A stretch of DNA of 34,872 nucleotides from Muribaculaceae bacterium (lineage in GTDB: Bacteria; Bacteroidota; Bacteroidia; Bacteroidales; Muribaculaceae), in assembly GCA_029058745.1 (NCBI GenBank), contig JAIDXM010000056.1, positions 1-34,872 on the forward strand, read 5' to 3'. Shown in pieces: positions 8,749 to 19,064 of the stretch. The notes below the pieces were generated by a model, which did not search any database, had not been told where the DNA came from, and saw nothing but the letters and a program-made list of their open reading frames with translations. Position 1 is the first letter of the stretch; every line of letters starts with the position of its first letter. Both the position numbers and the translations under genes were made by a program.

Positions 8749-9447
8749 ATGAAAAATAAAAGATATAGAAACATCGGAGAACGAGGTGCGATTATCTTAT
8801 TGATGGTCGTAGTGTTGTCGGCAGTCTTCTATGTGGGTTGCGGAAACCGTCAGGCAGAACAGGCATCCTCTTCAGAAGGGGAGATGGCATATGTTGGTAA
8901 GGAAGGGAGGCCCTATCGGGAGGTGGATGTCCCCACTCCTAACAAGGGAGAGGGGAAAAATACGGTTGAGGGTGTCGTGCTTCACCACACTGCTGAGGAT
9001 TCGGTGGAGAAGGCATTGTCGATACTGACCAATCCGGAGAAAGGGGTAAGTTGCCATGTGCTGATTGACAAGGATGGGACGCGATATGTGTTGGCATCAC
9101 CGGAGACTGTGACATGGCATGCCGGCAAATCATGGTTTAACGGCAAGGAGAATGCCAACAACACAACGATAGGTGTAGAATTCCAGGGGAACACTCTTGA
9201 GGAACCTCTCACCGACGACCAGATACGGAGTGCCATAGAGTATCTTCGGCCTATCATGGAGAAGTATGACATACCGTCAGAACGTATTGTCACTCACGAG
9301 CAAATCAGGCAGGAATGGAAGAGGCGTCATCCAAAGTCGAATGTGCCAGACAAGCGTGATATAACTCCGGATGAGTATTCCAGGTTTATGAACGCCCTGA
9401 ACGACAGCATTGCCAATGGGTCGTGGAATGATACGCACAAGAAATGA
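8749..9447 (+). CDS. Lipoprotein N-acetylmuramoyl-L-alanine amidase
   Basis: A 233-residue amidase of the Amidase_2/PGRP type, which cuts the bond between N-acetylmuramic acid and L-alanine in peptidoglycan. A charged N-terminus and a hydrophobic segment lead to a lipobox-like FYVGC (Cys31), so the protein is probably membrane-anchored on the periplasmic side. The domain spans about residues 70-220. Likely zinc ligands are His80 (VVLHHTAE), His184 (THEQIR) and Asp205 (KRDIT), and the family TWHAGKSWF motif is at about 124-131. I chose the ATG at 8749 over an in-frame TTG three codons upstream because the Lys/Arg-rich signal peptide follows it directly. It is a single-gene unit ending at a hairpin at 9542-9585. 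Confidence 0.9.
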   Translation: MKNKRYRNIGERGAIILLMVVVLSAVFYVGCGNRQAEQASSSEGEMAYVGKEGRPYREVDVPTPNKGEGKNTVEGVVLHHTAEDSVEKALSILTNPEKGVSCHVLIDKDGTRYVLASPETVTWHAGKSWFNGKENANNTTIGVEFQGNTLEEPLTDDQIRSAIEYLRPIMEKYDIPSERIVTHEQIRQEWKRRHPKSNVPDKRDITPDEYSRFMNALNDSIANGSWNDTHKK

Positions 9448-9541
9448 AGTATCCGGAAGAATATTTATAGTTGAATAGGTTGGTAGTATTAAAGGATTTA
9501 TTGATTTATTAAAGGGAATGAAGGCGGAGTAGGGAAGTGAG

Positions 9542-9585
9542 GGAGGCAGGTTGCATGGCGGCGAATGCCGCGACAACCTGCCTCC
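9542..9585 (+). terminator. Long hairpin between the amidase gene and guaA
   Basis: A perfect 12-bp stem (9542-9553 with 9574-9585) encloses a second GCGGC/GCCGC stem. On the plus strand it is followed by a moderately T-rich stretch (GTGTTTTGTTT), which suits termination of the amidase transcript. On the minus strand, the guaA side, there is no T-tract. It may still form the 3' end of the long purine transcript by folding alone. Confidence 0.6.
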
Positions 9586-9611
9586 TAAGGTGTTTTGTTT
9601 AAATCCAGGGG

Positions 9612-11138
9612 TTATTCCCACTCGATTGTGGCCGGTGGTTTTGAGGATATGTCATATACAACCCTGTTCACACCACGCACCTTATTGATTATTTCGTTGC
9701 TGATATTGGCCAGGAATTCATAAGGGAGGTGTACCCAGTCGGCGGTCATTCCGTCGGTTGAAATCACCGCTCTCAGAGCCACACAGCTCTCATATGTGCG
9801 CTCGTCGCCCATCACTCCGACACTCTGCACCGGAAGCAGCATCACGCCAGCCTGCCACACAGAGTCATAGAGACCCTCCTTGCGGAGTCCGTTGATGAAG
9901 ATGGCGTCGGCTTCCTGAAGCACGCGTACCTTTTCCGGAGTCACCTCTCCAAGTATCCGGATTCCGAGACCGGGGCCGGGGAAGGGGTGACGGCCAAGAA
10001 GTCGCGGATCCATATCCATGGCTTTTCCTACACGACGCACCTCATCCTTGAACAAGAGACGCAACGGCTCAACAATCTTGAGGTTCATCTCCTTGGGAAG
10101 TCCTCCCACATTGTGGTGGCTCTTGATTGTGGCCGAAGGCCCCTTCACAGAGCAGCTCTCGATTACGTCGGGATAGATTGTGCCTTGGGCAAGCCAGCTG
10201 GCCCCCTCGATTTTCTTGGCTTCCGCGTTGAATACCTCCACGAAATCCTTTCCGATGATTTTGCGTTTCTGTTCCGGGTCGGTCACGCCCTTTAGGTCGT
10301 TATAGAAACGTTCGCTCGCATCCACACCGATAACGTTCAGACCCATGTGCTTGTATGAGTCGAGCACCTCGTCGAATTCGTTCTTGCGAAGAAGACCGTT
10401 GTTGACAAAAATACAGGTCAGGTGGTCACCGATGGCTTTATGGAGAAGCATGGCGGCCACAGATGAGTCAACGCCGCCGGAAAGTCCGAGAATCACACGG
10501 TCGTCGCCAAGTTTCTCACGAAGTTCAGCCACGGTGGTCTCGATGAATGAGGCGGGACTCCATGTGCCGGAACATCCGCAGATGCCGAGTACGAAGTTGG
10601 CGAGAATCTGTTTGCCGTCGGTGGAATGATACACCTCAGGATGGAACTGTATGCCCCAGGTTTTCTCGCCTTCAATGTGATATGCAGCGGCCTTCACGTT
10701 CTCCGTGGAGCCGATGATATGGTAAGACTCAGGGAGCCTGGTGATGGTGTCGCCATGGCTCATCCATACCTGTGTGGGCGACGGCACGTTTAGCATCAGC
10801 GGGTCAAGCGTGTCGGTCACTTTGAGCATGGCACGTCCGTACTCACGCGAGGGCGCTCCTTCCACGTCTCCTCCGAACTCGTAAGCGAGCAACTGTGCGC
10901 CATAGCATACTCCCAGGAGCGGAAGTTTCCCCTTGATTGCAGACAGGTCTGGCTTTGGAGCGTCGGCGTCACGAACAGAAGAAGGTGAGCCTGACAGAAT
11001 CACGCCCTTAATGTCCTCATCCAGGGCAGGGATTTTGTTGAAAGGATGAATCTCGCAATATACGTTTAGTTCGCGCACTCGCCGTGCTATGAGCTGGGTG
11101 TATTGGGATCCGAAATCCAGAATCAGTATTTTTTCCAT
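9612..11138 (-). CDS. guaA: GMP synthase (glutamine-hydrolysing)
   Basis: GuaA aminates XMP to GMP with glutamine and ATP, the last step of the guanylate branch. At 508 residues it has the full two-domain form. The class I glutaminase has triad residues Cys78 (GVCYGAQ), His166 and Glu168 (QFHPEVYH). The N-type ATP pyrophosphatase has the P-loop SGGVDSS at 220-226, and the C-terminal dimerisation domain ends in the typical KPPATIEWE. It is the last gene of the purine run, 6 bases after guaB, so it is translated from the same message as the enzyme that makes its substrate. Confidence 0.98.
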   Translation of the reverse strand: MEKILILDFGSQYTQLIARRVRELNVYCEIHPFNKIPALDEDIKGVILSGSPSSVRDADAPKPDLSAIKGKLPLLGVCYGAQLLAYEFGGDVEGAPSREYGRAMLKVTDTLDPLMLNVPSPTQVWMSHGDTITRLPESYHIIGSTENVKAAAYHIEGEKTWGIQFHPEVYHSTDGKQILANFVLGICGCSGTWSPASFIETTVAELREKLGDDRVILGLSGGVDSSVAAMLLHKAIGDHLTCIFVNNGLLRKNEFDEVLDSYKHMGLNVIGVDASERFYNDLKGVTDPEQKRKIIGKDFVEVFNAEAKKIEGASWLAQGTIYPDVIESCSVKGPSATIKSHHNVGGLPKEMNLKIVEPLRLLFKDEVRRVGKAMDMDPRLLGRHPFPGPGLGIRILGEVTPEKVRVLQEADAIFINGLRKEGLYDSVWQAGVMLLPVQSVGVMGDERTYESCVALRAVISTDGMTADWVHLPYEFLANISNEIINKVRGVNRVVYDISSKPPATIEWE

Positions 11139-11144
11139 ATTGTT

Positions 11145-12617
11145 TTATTCTCCACGTGAATAGTTGGGGGCCTCTTTCGTGATGGTCACATCGTGGGGAT
11201 GGTTCTCAATCACACCTGCAGAAGTGATACGCACGAATTTGGCATTGTGAAGGGTCTCGATGTCTTTGGCTCCGCAATAACCCATTCCGGAACGGAGTCC
11301 GCCGAGGAGCTGGTAGATAGTCTCGGAGAGGGTACCCTTGTAAGGCACACGCGCCACGATACCTTCCGGCACGAATTTGCTTGAGTCGCAAGTCTCGCTC
11401 TGGAAATAACGGTCCTTGGAACCGGCCTGCATAGCCTCGATGGAACCCATCCCACGGTAGGCCTTGAACTTACGTCCATTGTAGATTATAGTCTCACCAG
11501 GCGACTCCTCGGTGCCGGCAAGCATAGAACCCATCATCACACAGTCGGCTCCGGCTGCGATTGCCTTCACCACGTCTCCGGAATAGCGGAGACCACCGTC
11601 ACCGATTACAGGCACACCATGTTTCTTGGCAACCTGTGAGCAGTTGAATATAGCGCTCAGCTGGGGGACACCAACACCGGCCACGATGCGGGTTGTGCAT
11701 ATAGAACCCGGTCCGATTCCGACCTTGATTCCGTCGGCTCCGTTGGCAATCAGGTATTCGGCGGCCTCAGCGGTGGCTATGTTCCCGACAAGCACGTCAA
11801 TCTGGGGGAATTTCTCTTTTACAGCCTTGAGCGTGTTCACCACATTCGCGGAATGACCGTGGGCGGTGTCGATTACGACAGCATCCACACCGGCATTGAC
11901 AAGCGCCTCCACACGGTTGATAGTGTCGCTTGTCACACCCACACCGGCTGCCACACGCAGGCGTCCCTTCGAGTCTTTGCAAGCCTTGGGGTAGTCCTGT
12001 ATCTTGGTTATGTCGCGGTATGTGATGAGCCCTATAAGTTTGTTGTCATTGTCAACCACCGGGAGTTTCTCGATCTTGTGGCGCAACAGAATCTGTGAAG
12101 CTTCCGCAAGGTCAGGGTTGGTGGTGGTGACGATATTGTCTTTGGTCATCACCTCAGCAATAGGCAGGTTCTCCTGTGTCTGGAACCTCAGGTCGCGGTT
12201 GGTGACAATACCCACAAGTTTGCCATCTGCATCGACTACAGGGATTCCGCCGATATGGTTCTCGTGCATCATACGCTGCGCGTCGCCGACAGTCTGTTCG
12301 GGAGTGATGGTGACGGGGTCGAAAATCATACCGCTTTCAGCACGTTTCACTTTACGCACCTGAGCGGCCTGGGCCTCTATAGGCATGTTCTTATGAATAA
12401 CTCCAATGCCTCCCTGACGTGCGATTGCGATGGCCATCGCCGCCTCGGTCACGGTGTCCATCGCCGCAGACACAATCGGGATGTTGAGCGTGATGTTGCG
12501 CGAGAAGCGGGTTTTGACCTCCACCATGTTGGGTGTCACTTCGGAATATGCCGGGATAAGGAGGACGTCGTCAAACGTCATGCCTTCCTCTGCTACTTTT
12601 TCTGATAAGAATGACAT
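11145..12617 (-). CDS. guaB: IMP dehydrogenase
   Basis: GuaB oxidises IMP to XMP with NAD+, the committed step to GMP. It has 490 residues. The TIM barrel is split by a pair of CBS domains (about residues 95-210), which usually sense adenine or guanine nucleotides. Catalytic Cys307 lies in GPGSICTTR. The IMP-binding [10 protein letters not shown] and the flap motif [10 protein letters not shown] follow. It sits 20 bases after purA and 6 bases before guaA, so the AMP and GMP branch enzymes are encoded together at the end of the operon. Confidence 0.98.
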   Translation of the reverse strand: MSFLSEKVAEEGMTFDDVLLIPAYSEVTPNMVEVKTRFSRNITLNIPIVSAAMDTVTEAAMAIAIARQGGIGVIHKNMPIEAQAAQVRKVKRAESGMIFDPVTITPEQTVGDAQRMMHENHIGGIPVVDADGKLVGIVTNRDLRFQTQENLPIAEVMTKDNIVTTTNPDLAEASQILLRHKIEKLPVVDNDNKLIGLITYRDITKIQDYPKACKDSKGRLRVAAGVGVTSDTINRVEALVNAGVDAVVIDTAHGHSANVVNTLKAVKEKFPQIDVLVGNIATAEAAEYLIANGADGIKVGIGPGSICTTRIVAGVGVPQLSAIFNCSQVAKKHGVPVIGDGGLRYSGDVVKAIAAGADCVMMGSMLAGTEESPGETIIYNGRKFKAYRGMGSIEAMQAGSKDRYFQSETCDSSKFVPEGIVARVPYKGTLSETIYQLLGGLRSGMGYCGAKDIETLHNAKFVRITSAGVIENHPHDVTITKEAPNYSRGE

Positions 12618-12637
12618 GTTGAGTAGTAATTAGGACC

Positions 12638-13930
12638 TTAGAAATTTTTCAGCTTTTCAGAAATGAGGATAGTCTGCGTGCGGTCTGGACCGACGGAGAT
12701 TACCCCTACAGGCACGCCTGTGAGTTCCTCGATTTTACGGACATAAGCCTTGGCGTTGTCGGGGAGCTCATCGAATGATTTCACTCCCGTGATGTCTTCC
12801 TTCCAACCGTCGAGCTCCACATATACGGGCTTGCATCGGGCCAGCTTTGAGATGGTTGACGGCGGGGTATCGACAATCTTTCCGTCGAGTTCATAGTGGG
12901 TGCAGATTCTCACCTTGTCAAGACCTGAGAGCACGTCAAAGAGCATGAGAGCCCAATTGTCGATTCCGGCGAGTCTGCTCGTGTATCTTGCCACCACGGC
13001 GTCAAACCAGCCCACACGGCGAGGACGTCCGGTCACAGTGCCGTATTCATGTCCGCGTTCACGTATTTCATGAGAAATCTCATCAAACAGCTCTGTTGGG
13101 AATGGGCCTTCGCCGACACGAGTGCAGTATGCTTTCGCAACGCCGACCACGTTGTCTATCCATTTCGGAGAGATTCCGGCCCCCACAGGCACGCTTGCCG
13201 AAGATGGAGTTGAGGATGTCACGAATGGATATGTGCCATGGTCGATGCATAGCATCATTCCCTGTGCCCCCTCGAAAAGGATTTTCTTGTCGGAAATCAG
13301 AGCCTTGTTTATAAGGTCGGACGTGTCAACGATACGCGGCCCGAGAATTGCTGCGATTTCCATATACCGGTCATAGACTTGCTGAAAATCGAATGTGGGA
13401 AGGCCGAGCATCGCCAGCTCCATATTCTTCTCTTCCACTGCGGCTTTCAGTCTTTCCGCGAAGTATTCCGGTTCGAGCAAGTCGCCCATCCGGAGTCCAG
13501 AGCGGCTGTACTTGTCGCAGTAGGCCGGTCCGATGCCTTTCTTGGTGGTGCCGATGAGTTTGCCACCCTTCAGGCTTTCGTAGGCCCCGTCGAGAGCCGA
13601 ATGCCAGGGCATCACCATGGCGGCACGGTCGGAGATGAAGAGCTGATAGTCGGTGACACCCTGGTCATGGAGGCGTTGAAGCTCCACAAGCACGGATTCC
13701 GGATTCACGACCATGCCGTTGCCCATCACGTTGACAGTGTTAGGATTGAAGATTCCTGACGGAATGCTTTGGAGTGAATACTTATGGCCGTTGAACATTA
13801 CGCTGTGTCCGGCATTGTTTCCACCCTGATAGCGCACCACCATATCGGCACGGCATGCGAAATAGTCGGTAATTTTCCCTTTACCTTCATCGCCCCACTG
13901 GGAGCCGATGACAACCAATCTTTCCGACAT
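12638..13930 (-). CDS. purA: Adenylosuccinate synthetase
   Basis: PurA joins IMP and aspartate with GTP to form adenylosuccinate. It has 430 residues, the usual length. The nucleotide-binding QWGDEGKGK is near the N-terminus with catalytic Asp14, and His42 lies in NNAGHSV. Further motifs are GTTKKGIGPAY and the C-terminal GTP-contacting SVGPDRTQTI. Its start codon overlaps the purB stop codon by one base (TAATG), so the two are probably translationally coupled. This is fitting because PurB cleaves the PurA product. Confidence 0.98.
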   Translation of the reverse strand: MSERLVVIGSQWGDEGKGKITDYFACRADMVVRYQGGNNAGHSVMFNGHKYSLQSIPSGIFNPNTVNVMGNGMVVNPESVLVELQRLHDQGVTDYQLFISDRAAMVMPWHSALDGAYESLKGGKLIGTTKKGIGPAYCDKYSRSGLRMGDLLEPEYFAERLKAAVEEKNMELAMLGLPTFDFQQVYDRYMEIAAILGPRIVDTSDLINKALISDKKILFEGAQGMMLCIDHGTYPFVTSSTPSSASVPVGAGISPKWIDNVVGVAKAYCTRVGEGPFPTELFDEISHEIRERGHEYGTVTGRPRRVGWFDAVVARYTSRLAGIDNWALMLFDVLSGLDKVRICTHYELDGKIVDTPPSTISKLARCKPVYVELDGWKEDITGVKSFDELPDNAKAYVRKIEELTGVPVGVISVGPDRTQTILISEKLKNF

Positions 13931-15228
13931 TATTCTTCTAATTTATTACGTTTGTAGATGTGGTCAATATTCTTGAAATAGTAGTCGAGCGTGAAGCAGT
14001 TGTCAAGCTCTTCTTCCGAGAGTGCGCCCATTACGGTCGGGTCCTGTTTGAGGAGGTCCTGATAAGGCATTCCCAGGCTCATGGCCTTCATGGCGATAGG
14101 CTGCACGGTGTCGTAGGCTTTCTCTCTCACGAATCCCTTGTCGATGAGGGCATTCATGACACGCTGTGCGAAAATCACACCGTTGGTGCGGTAGATATTC
14201 GCCTTCATCTGGTCTTCGAATACCACGATGTTCTCGAGAATCCCCTTCATGCGGTTGAGCATATAGTCGAGGAGGATTGTCGCGTCGGGCATGATTATCC
14301 TCTCTGTGGCGGAGTGGGAGATGTCGCGTTCATGCCATAGGGCCACATTCTCATAGGCTGTGGCCATATATCCCCGAAGCACACGGGCGCATCCGCATAT
14401 ATTCTCGCTGCTGACAGGGTTGCGCTTGTGAGGCATCGCTGACGACCCCTTCTGTCCTTTCCCGAAAGCTTCCTCCACCTCATGCACTTCCGTGCGTTGC
14501 AGATTACGTACCTCAAGGGCCATCTGCTCAAGGCTTGCGCCGATAAGCGCGAGTGTGGCCATATAGTATGCGTGGCGGTCGCGCTGAATCACCTGTGTGC
14601 TCACGTCAGAGCTGTCGATGCCAAGTTTCTCGCACACATAGTCCTGCACGAATGGGGGAATATTCGCGAAATTGCCTACGGCGCCGCTGATTTTGCCAAC
14701 CTCCACGCCTCTCGCGGCTGCCTTGAACCTTTCGAGATTCCTGCGCATCTCTGCAAGCCAGAGCACCCATTTGAGTCCGAAAGAGGTGATGTCGGCATGT
14801 ATGCCGTGGGTACGTCCTATGCAAGGGAGTTTCTTGAATCTGACAGCTTGTTTGGCAAGCATATCGATATATTCCTCGATGTCTTTTAGAAGAATCTCGT
14901 TTGCCTGCTTGAAGAGATATCCGTTGGCGGTGTCAACCACGTCGGTGGAGGTGAGTCCGTAATGCACCCATTTTCGTTCTTCGCCGAGCGATTCGCTCAC
15001 GGTGCGGGTGAACGCCACGATGTCGTGGCGAGTCTGGAGTTCGATTTCCTTAATGCGGTCGATGTTGAATGTGGCGTTCGCATTAAGCTTTTCCACATCT
15101 TCGGCAGGCACGACACCCAGTTCACGCCAGGCTTCGGCGGCCAATAATTCCACTTTGAGATATGCGCGGAACTTGTTTTCCTCAGTCCACACTTCCCGCA
15201 TCACATCTCTTCCATATCTTTCAATCAT
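13930..15228 (-). CDS. purB: Adenylosuccinate lyase
   Basis: PurB removes fumarate twice in the pathway, from SAICAR to give AICAR and from adenylosuccinate to give AMP. It has 432 residues and is of the shorter, Bacillus-like form of the fumarase/aspartase superfamily. The signature loop [11 protein letters not shown] is at 261-271, with His141 in RTHGIHA and the substrate segment [13 protein letters not shown] at about 89-101. It follows folD after 91 bases, the largest gap in the run, which contains overlapping inverted repeats. It overlaps purA by one base. Confidence 0.97.
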   Translation of the reverse strand: MIERYGRDVMREVWTEENKFRAYLKVELLAAEAWRELGVVPAEDVEKLNANATFNIDRIKEIELQTRHDIVAFTRTVSESLGEERKWVHYGLTSTDVVDTANGYLFKQANEILLKDIEEYIDMLAKQAVRFKKLPCIGRTHGIHADITSFGLKWVLWLAEMRRNLERFKAAARGVEVGKISGAVGNFANIPPFVQDYVCEKLGIDSSDVSTQVIQRDRHAYYMATLALIGASLEQMALEVRNLQRTEVHEVEEAFGKGQKGSSAMPHKRNPVSSENICGCARVLRGYMATAYENVALWHERDISHSATERIIMPDATILLDYMLNRMKGILENIVVFEDQMKANIYRTNGVIFAQRVMNALIDKGFVREKAYDTVQPIAMKAMSLGMPYQDLLKQDPTVMGALSEEELDNCFTLDYYFKNIDHIYKRNKLEE

Positions 15229-15259
15229 TTCAGTTCTGTTTTATGGTTCGTATAATTCC

Positions 15260-15302
15260 GGGCGAAAGGGTGAGACGGATTACGTATGGATTTCCGTCGC
15301 CC
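15260..15302 (-). other. Structured folD-purB spacer
   Basis: The 91-base gap holds two overlapping inverted repeats: GGGCGA (15260-15265) with TCGCCC (15297-15302), and GACGGA (15274-15279) with TCCGTC (15293-15298). They share bases, so only one can form fully at a time. No T-tract and no TAnnTTTG promoter is present. A role in message processing or translation of purB is possible but unproven. Confidence 0.35.
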
Positions 15303-15319
15303 TTGCAGTCCGCGTTTTG

Positions 15320-16174
15320 TTATCTGCTTTCCATTTTGCGGATGAAGCACTCCAGGGTGTTCTCCATCAGACATGCCCGTGTCATGGGGCCTACGCCTCC
15401 TGGTACAGGTGTTATCACCGATGCCTTCCGGCTCACTGCATCGAAATCCACGTCACCGCAGAGTTTGCCGGTGTCCGGGTCACGGTTGACTCCCACATCA
15501 ATCACAGCGGCGCCTTCGCCGACCATGTCGGCGGTCACGAATTTCGGTCTTCCGATGGCCACTACGAGGATGTCAGCCTCCGACGCCACTTTCGCCAGGT
15601 CTTTCGTGCGGCTGTGCGCCATGGTGACGGTGGCATTGCGGTCAAGAAGAAGCTTGGCGGCAGGAAGTCCGACGATGTTGCTCCGTCCGATTACAACAGC
15701 CTTTTTCCCTTCAATGGATACTCCGGCCTTGTCGAGAAGCTTGATGATTCCCTTTGGCGTGCAGGGAAGAGTGCACGGGAGCTTCTGCCATAGAGATGCC
15801 ACATTGCCCGGATGGAATCCGTCAACATCCTTGTCTTTGGAGATTGCCTCGATTACCTTGTCTTCATCGATATGACGGGGAAGTGGGAGCTGGACGAGTA
15901 TCCCGTCCACCTCATCGTCGGCGTTGAGTTCCGCAATCATGTCGAGAAGTTCCTTCTCTGATATTTCGGCAGGACGACGTATCGTCGTGCTTCTGAATCC
16001 GACTTCCTCGGCGTCTTTCCCTTTCCCCTTCACATAAGACTGGCTCGCGGGGTCTTCCCCCACGAGAATCACCACAAGATGCGGGGCGCGTCCATATTTT
16101 TCTTTAACCTCGGCAACCTGTGCGGCCACATTCTGCTTCAGTTCTTTTGCCAATTGAGTTCCGCTTATTGTCAT
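15320..16174 (-). CDS. folD: Methylene-THF dehydrogenase/cyclohydrolase
   Basis: FolD converts 5,10-methylene-THF through 5,10-methenyl-THF to 10-formyl-THF, the formyl donor for PurN and PurH. It has 284 residues, a normal length. The substrate-site motif SYVKGKGKDAEEVG contains Tyr47 and catalytic Lys51. The dinucleotide-binding GRSNIVGLPAAKLL is at about 163-176, and the signature TPVPGGVGPMT is near residue 255. It lies inside the purine run, 30 bases after purD, so folate one-carbon supply is tied to purine output in the same transcript. Confidence 0.97.
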   Translation of the reverse strand: MTISGTQLAKELKQNVAAQVAEVKEKYGRAPHLVVILVGEDPASQSYVKGKGKDAEEVGFRSTTIRRPAEISEKELLDMIAELNADDEVDGILVQLPLPRHIDEDKVIEAISKDKDVDGFHPGNVASLWQKLPCTLPCTPKGIIKLLDKAGVSIEGKKAVVIGRSNIVGLPAAKLLLDRNATVTMAHSRTKDLAKVASEADILVVAIGRPKFVTADMVGEGAAVIDVGVNRDPDTGKLCGDVDFDAVSRKASVITPVPGGVGPMTRACLMENTLECFIRKMESR

Positions 16175-16204
16175 CTGTCAATAAATCTTTAATGTTTGGA
16201 ATGC

Positions 16205-17458
16205 TTATAGCGACGCTTTGCCTATGTCTGTGCGATGGAACAGCGACGGACAGTCGATTTTTGCGATTTCCGCCTTGGCCGCCTCATTAGCCTCGGATAT
16301 AGTGCGTCCTTTCCCAACCACCATAAGCACACGTCCGCCGGCGGTAAGAATCTTCCTGCCGTCACGTTTGGTGCCCATGTGGTAAACCTCAGCGTCAACG
16401 TTCTCCAGACCTTTTATTTCAGCTCCCTTCTCATATGCTCCGGGATAACCGTCGGAAGCGAGCACGACACCGAGGTAGGCGTCATCGCTCCATTTGGTCT
16501 CACAGTCAAGTCCCTCGACGGCGGCCTCCACGAGGTCGTAGAAATCACTTTCGAGACGGGGGAGCACGACTTCTGTCTCAGGGTCGCCGAAGCGAGCGTT
16601 GAATTCAATCACCTTCGGCCCCTCTTTGGTGAGAATCAGGCCACCGTAGAGAACGCCCTTGAAGGGAACACCCTCTGCGACGAGAGCGTCGGCGGTGCGC
16701 TGTATAATCTCTTTTAGGGCGATGTCCCTGATTTCATCGGTCACGAAAGGCACCGGAGAATATGCACCCATGCCACCGGTATTCGGACCCTTGTCTCCGT
16801 CGAACGCACGTTTGTGGTCCTGAGCCATAGCAAGGGGATATACCTTATGTCCCGACACCACACACATGAAAGAGAATTCAGGACCGTCGAGGAAGTCTTC
16901 AATCACTACCCGTCCTTTGCCGAAGCTTGAGTCGAGGAGCATGTCGCGCAAGGCTCCCTCCGCTTCCTCATAGCTCATGGCCACTACGACACCTTTTCCT
17001 GCTGCGAGTCCGTCATATTTTATGACAGCCGGCAGAGGGCGGTTTCTCACGTAATCCCATGCGGCGTTGAAATCATCGAATGCCTCATATCCCGAAGTCG
17101 GTACACCGTATTTGGCCATGATTTGTTTGGCGAACTCCTTGCTACTCTCAATTCTGGCCGCCTCTTTAGTAGGGCCGAACGCTTTGTGTCCCGCCTCTTC
17201 AAGAGCATTCACCAGTCCGGCTGCAAGCGCGGCCTCCGGCCCCACTACAGTGAGGTCGATTCCATTTTCTTCGACAAATCTTACGATTTCATCCACATTC
17301 TCCACGCCTATCTCCACGCATTCCGCGTCGTCGGCGATTCCGGCGTTGCCCGGGGCGCAGAAAATCTTCTGCACCCTCGGGGAACGTTTCAGGGCTTTCA
17401 CGATGGCGTGGCAACGTCCGCCGCTACCCACCACCAGCACTTTCTTGTCTTTGCTCAT
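16205..17458 (-). CDS. purD: Phosphoribosylamine-glycine ligase (GAR synthetase)
   Basis: PurD joins glycine to phosphoribosylamine with ATP, step 2 of the pathway. The 417-residue ATP-grasp protein has the family motifs KYDGLAAGKGVVVA, the substrate segment HKRAFDGDKGPNTGGMGAYSP and ARFGDPETEVVLP. The N-terminal motif reads GSGGRCHAI, with Cys16 where most PurD proteins have Glu (GGREHA). All three bases differ from the common Glu codon GAG, so a single read error cannot explain it. The rest of the enzyme looks intact, and I expect it to be active. It lies 12 bases after purH and 30 bases before folD. Confidence 0.96.
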   Translation of the reverse strand: MSKDKKVLVVGSGGRCHAIVKALKRSPRVQKIFCAPGNAGIADDAECVEIGVENVDEIVRFVEENGIDLTVVGPEAALAAGLVNALEEAGHKAFGPTKEAARIESSKEFAKQIMAKYGVPTSGYEAFDDFNAAWDYVRNRPLPAVIKYDGLAAGKGVVVAMSYEEAEGALRDMLLDSSFGKGRVVIEDFLDGPEFSFMCVVSGHKVYPLAMAQDHKRAFDGDKGPNTGGMGAYSPVPFVTDEIRDIALKEIIQRTADALVAEGVPFKGVLYGGLILTKEGPKVIEFNARFGDPETEVVLPRLESDFYDLVEAAVEGLDCETKWSDDAYLGVVLASDGYPGAYEKGAEIKGLENVDAEVYHMGTKRDGRKILTAGGRVLMVVGKGRTISEANEAAKAEIAKIDCPSLFHRTDIGKASL

Positions 17459-17470
17459 CCGGATGTGATA

Positions 17471-19000
17471 TTAATGTTTGAAATGACGCATGCCGGTGAA
17501 GAGCATGGTGATTCCTTTCTCATTGGCCACCTTTATAGAGTCTTCGTCGCGGATGCTTCCTCCGGGCTGCACGATGGCTGTTACTCCATATTTTGAAGCA
17601 AGTTCCACGGTGTCGCCAAAGGGGAGGAATCCGTCGGAAGCGAGTACGAGTCCTTCCGTTATGCCAGCCGCCTTAGCCTCCTCAAGTGCAATCTCGGCAG
17701 AACCTACGCGGTTCATCTGTCCGGCTCCGACACCGGCAGTTGCCCCGTCTTTTACCACCACGATGGCATTGCTCTTCACATGCTTCACGATTTTCCATCC
17801 GAAGTCAAGTTCCGCGAGTTCTTTTTCGCTTGGTTTGCGTTCGGTGACACACATGTCGGCAGTGATTTCTTTGCATTCGATGTCGGCATCCTGCACGAGC
17901 ATACCGCCGTTTACTCCGACATATTGTTTCTGGGGAGCCTTCACGTTGTCCATCGTCACCTCCAGCAGACGCAGATTCTTCTTCGACGCGAGCACTTCGA
18001 GAGCCTCGGGCTCGAAAGAGGGAGCCATGACGATTTCAAGGAATATGGGTTTCATGAGGCGTGCCACTTCCGCAGTGAGAGGACGGTTCATGGCCACGAT
18101 GCCTCCGTATATGCTCACTTTGTCGGCCTCGTAGGCGCGAGTCCAGGCCTCAAGAAGGTCATTCCCGATTCCGGCGCCGCACGGGTTCATGTGTTTCAGG
18201 GCCACGCAGAAAGGCTCAGCGAATTCACGCACGATGTTCAAAGCGGCGTTGGCATCCTGAATATTGTTGTAGCTGAGTTCCTTGCCACCAAGCTGACGTG
18301 CATGGGCAACAGAGTATGACACTTCTTCCGGTCCACGGTAGAATGTCGCGGCCTGATGGGGATTCTCGCCATAGCGAAGAGTCTGGATTGCGTCGAAAGA
18401 AAGGAACAGCTTTTCGTCCAGACCGGCGGCTTTGCGCATGTAGGTTGCGATATGGCTATCGTAGAGGGCGGTATGGGTGTAGGCTTTCGCGGAGAGTTTA
18501 AGGCGAGTTTCAGGAAGCGTGTTGCCGTTTGCCGTGATTTCCTCGATGATGTTGGCATAGTCGGAGGGGTCGCACACCACTGTCACGTCGCGGAAGTTCT
18601 TCGCGGCGCTGCGGAGCATGGAAGGTCCGCCTATGTCGATGTTCTCCACAGCGTCTTCCATGGTGACGCCCTCTTTTGCGATTGTTGCCTCAAAGGGATA
18701 TAGGTTGACACAGACCATCTCAATTGTCTGTATGCCGTTTTCCGCGAGCTGAGCCATGTGTTCCTCGCTGTCGCGGCGACCGAGAAGACCGCCATGCACT
18801 TTGGGATGAAGGGTTTTCACACGTCCCTCGCATATTTCGGGGAATCCGGTGACGTCCTGTATGTCGAGCACTTCAAGGCCAGAGCCTCGTAGAGTCTTGA
18901 GCGTACCTCCGGTGGCAATAAGTTCCCATCCGAGGTTTTTGAGGGCGGTTGCGAATTCCACCACCCCTGTTTTGTCGCTTACGCTTATTAAAGCTCTCAT
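17471..19000 (-). CDS. purH: AICAR transformylase/IMP cyclohydrolase
   Basis: This bifunctional enzyme carries out the last two steps to IMP: it formylates AICAR with 10-formyl-THF, then closes the ring. It has 509 residues. The N-terminal cyclohydrolase (MGS-like) domain shows SVSDKTG and CEGRVKTLHPKVHGG. The transformylase domain has Lys269-His270 in ALKHMNPCGAG, plus RYGENPHQ at 210-217 and SDGFLPFGD. The C-terminus GMRHFKH is the usual ending. It starts 64 bases after purN, beyond a strong intercistronic hairpin, and is 12 bases before purD. Confidence 0.98.
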   Translation of the reverse strand: MRALISVSDKTGVVEFATALKNLGWELIATGGTLKTLRGSGLEVLDIQDVTGFPEICEGRVKTLHPKVHGGLLGRRDSEEHMAQLAENGIQTIEMVCVNLYPFEATIAKEGVTMEDAVENIDIGGPSMLRSAAKNFRDVTVVCDPSDYANIIEEITANGNTLPETRLKLSAKAYTHTALYDSHIATYMRKAAGLDEKLFLSFDAIQTLRYGENPHQAATFYRGPEEVSYSVAHARQLGGKELSYNNIQDANAALNIVREFAEPFCVALKHMNPCGAGIGNDLLEAWTRAYEADKVSIYGGIVAMNRPLTAEVARLMKPIFLEIVMAPSFEPEALEVLASKKNLRLLEVTMDNVKAPQKQYVGVNGGMLVQDADIECKEITADMCVTERKPSEKELAELDFGWKIVKHVKSNAIVVVKDGATAGVGAGQMNRVGSAEIALEEAKAAGITEGLVLASDGFLPFGDTVELASKYGVTAIVQPGGSIRDEDSIKVANEKGITMLFTGMRHFKH

Positions 19001-19033
19001 ATTCTGAGTTAAGTTGTTTTATTGGTTATTTGC

Positions 19034-19057
19034 GGCATCCTCCATGCGGAGGATGCC
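19034..19057 (-). other. Intercistronic hairpin between purN and purH
   Basis: A perfect 10-bp GC-rich stem (GGCATCCTCC at 19034-19043 with GGAGGATGCC at 19048-19057) closes a 4-base loop. In transcript sense it is followed by GCAAATAACC, not a T-tract, so it is not a standard intrinsic terminator. It could protect or split the long message. Confidence 0.55.
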
Positions 19058-19064
19058 ACGTTTG

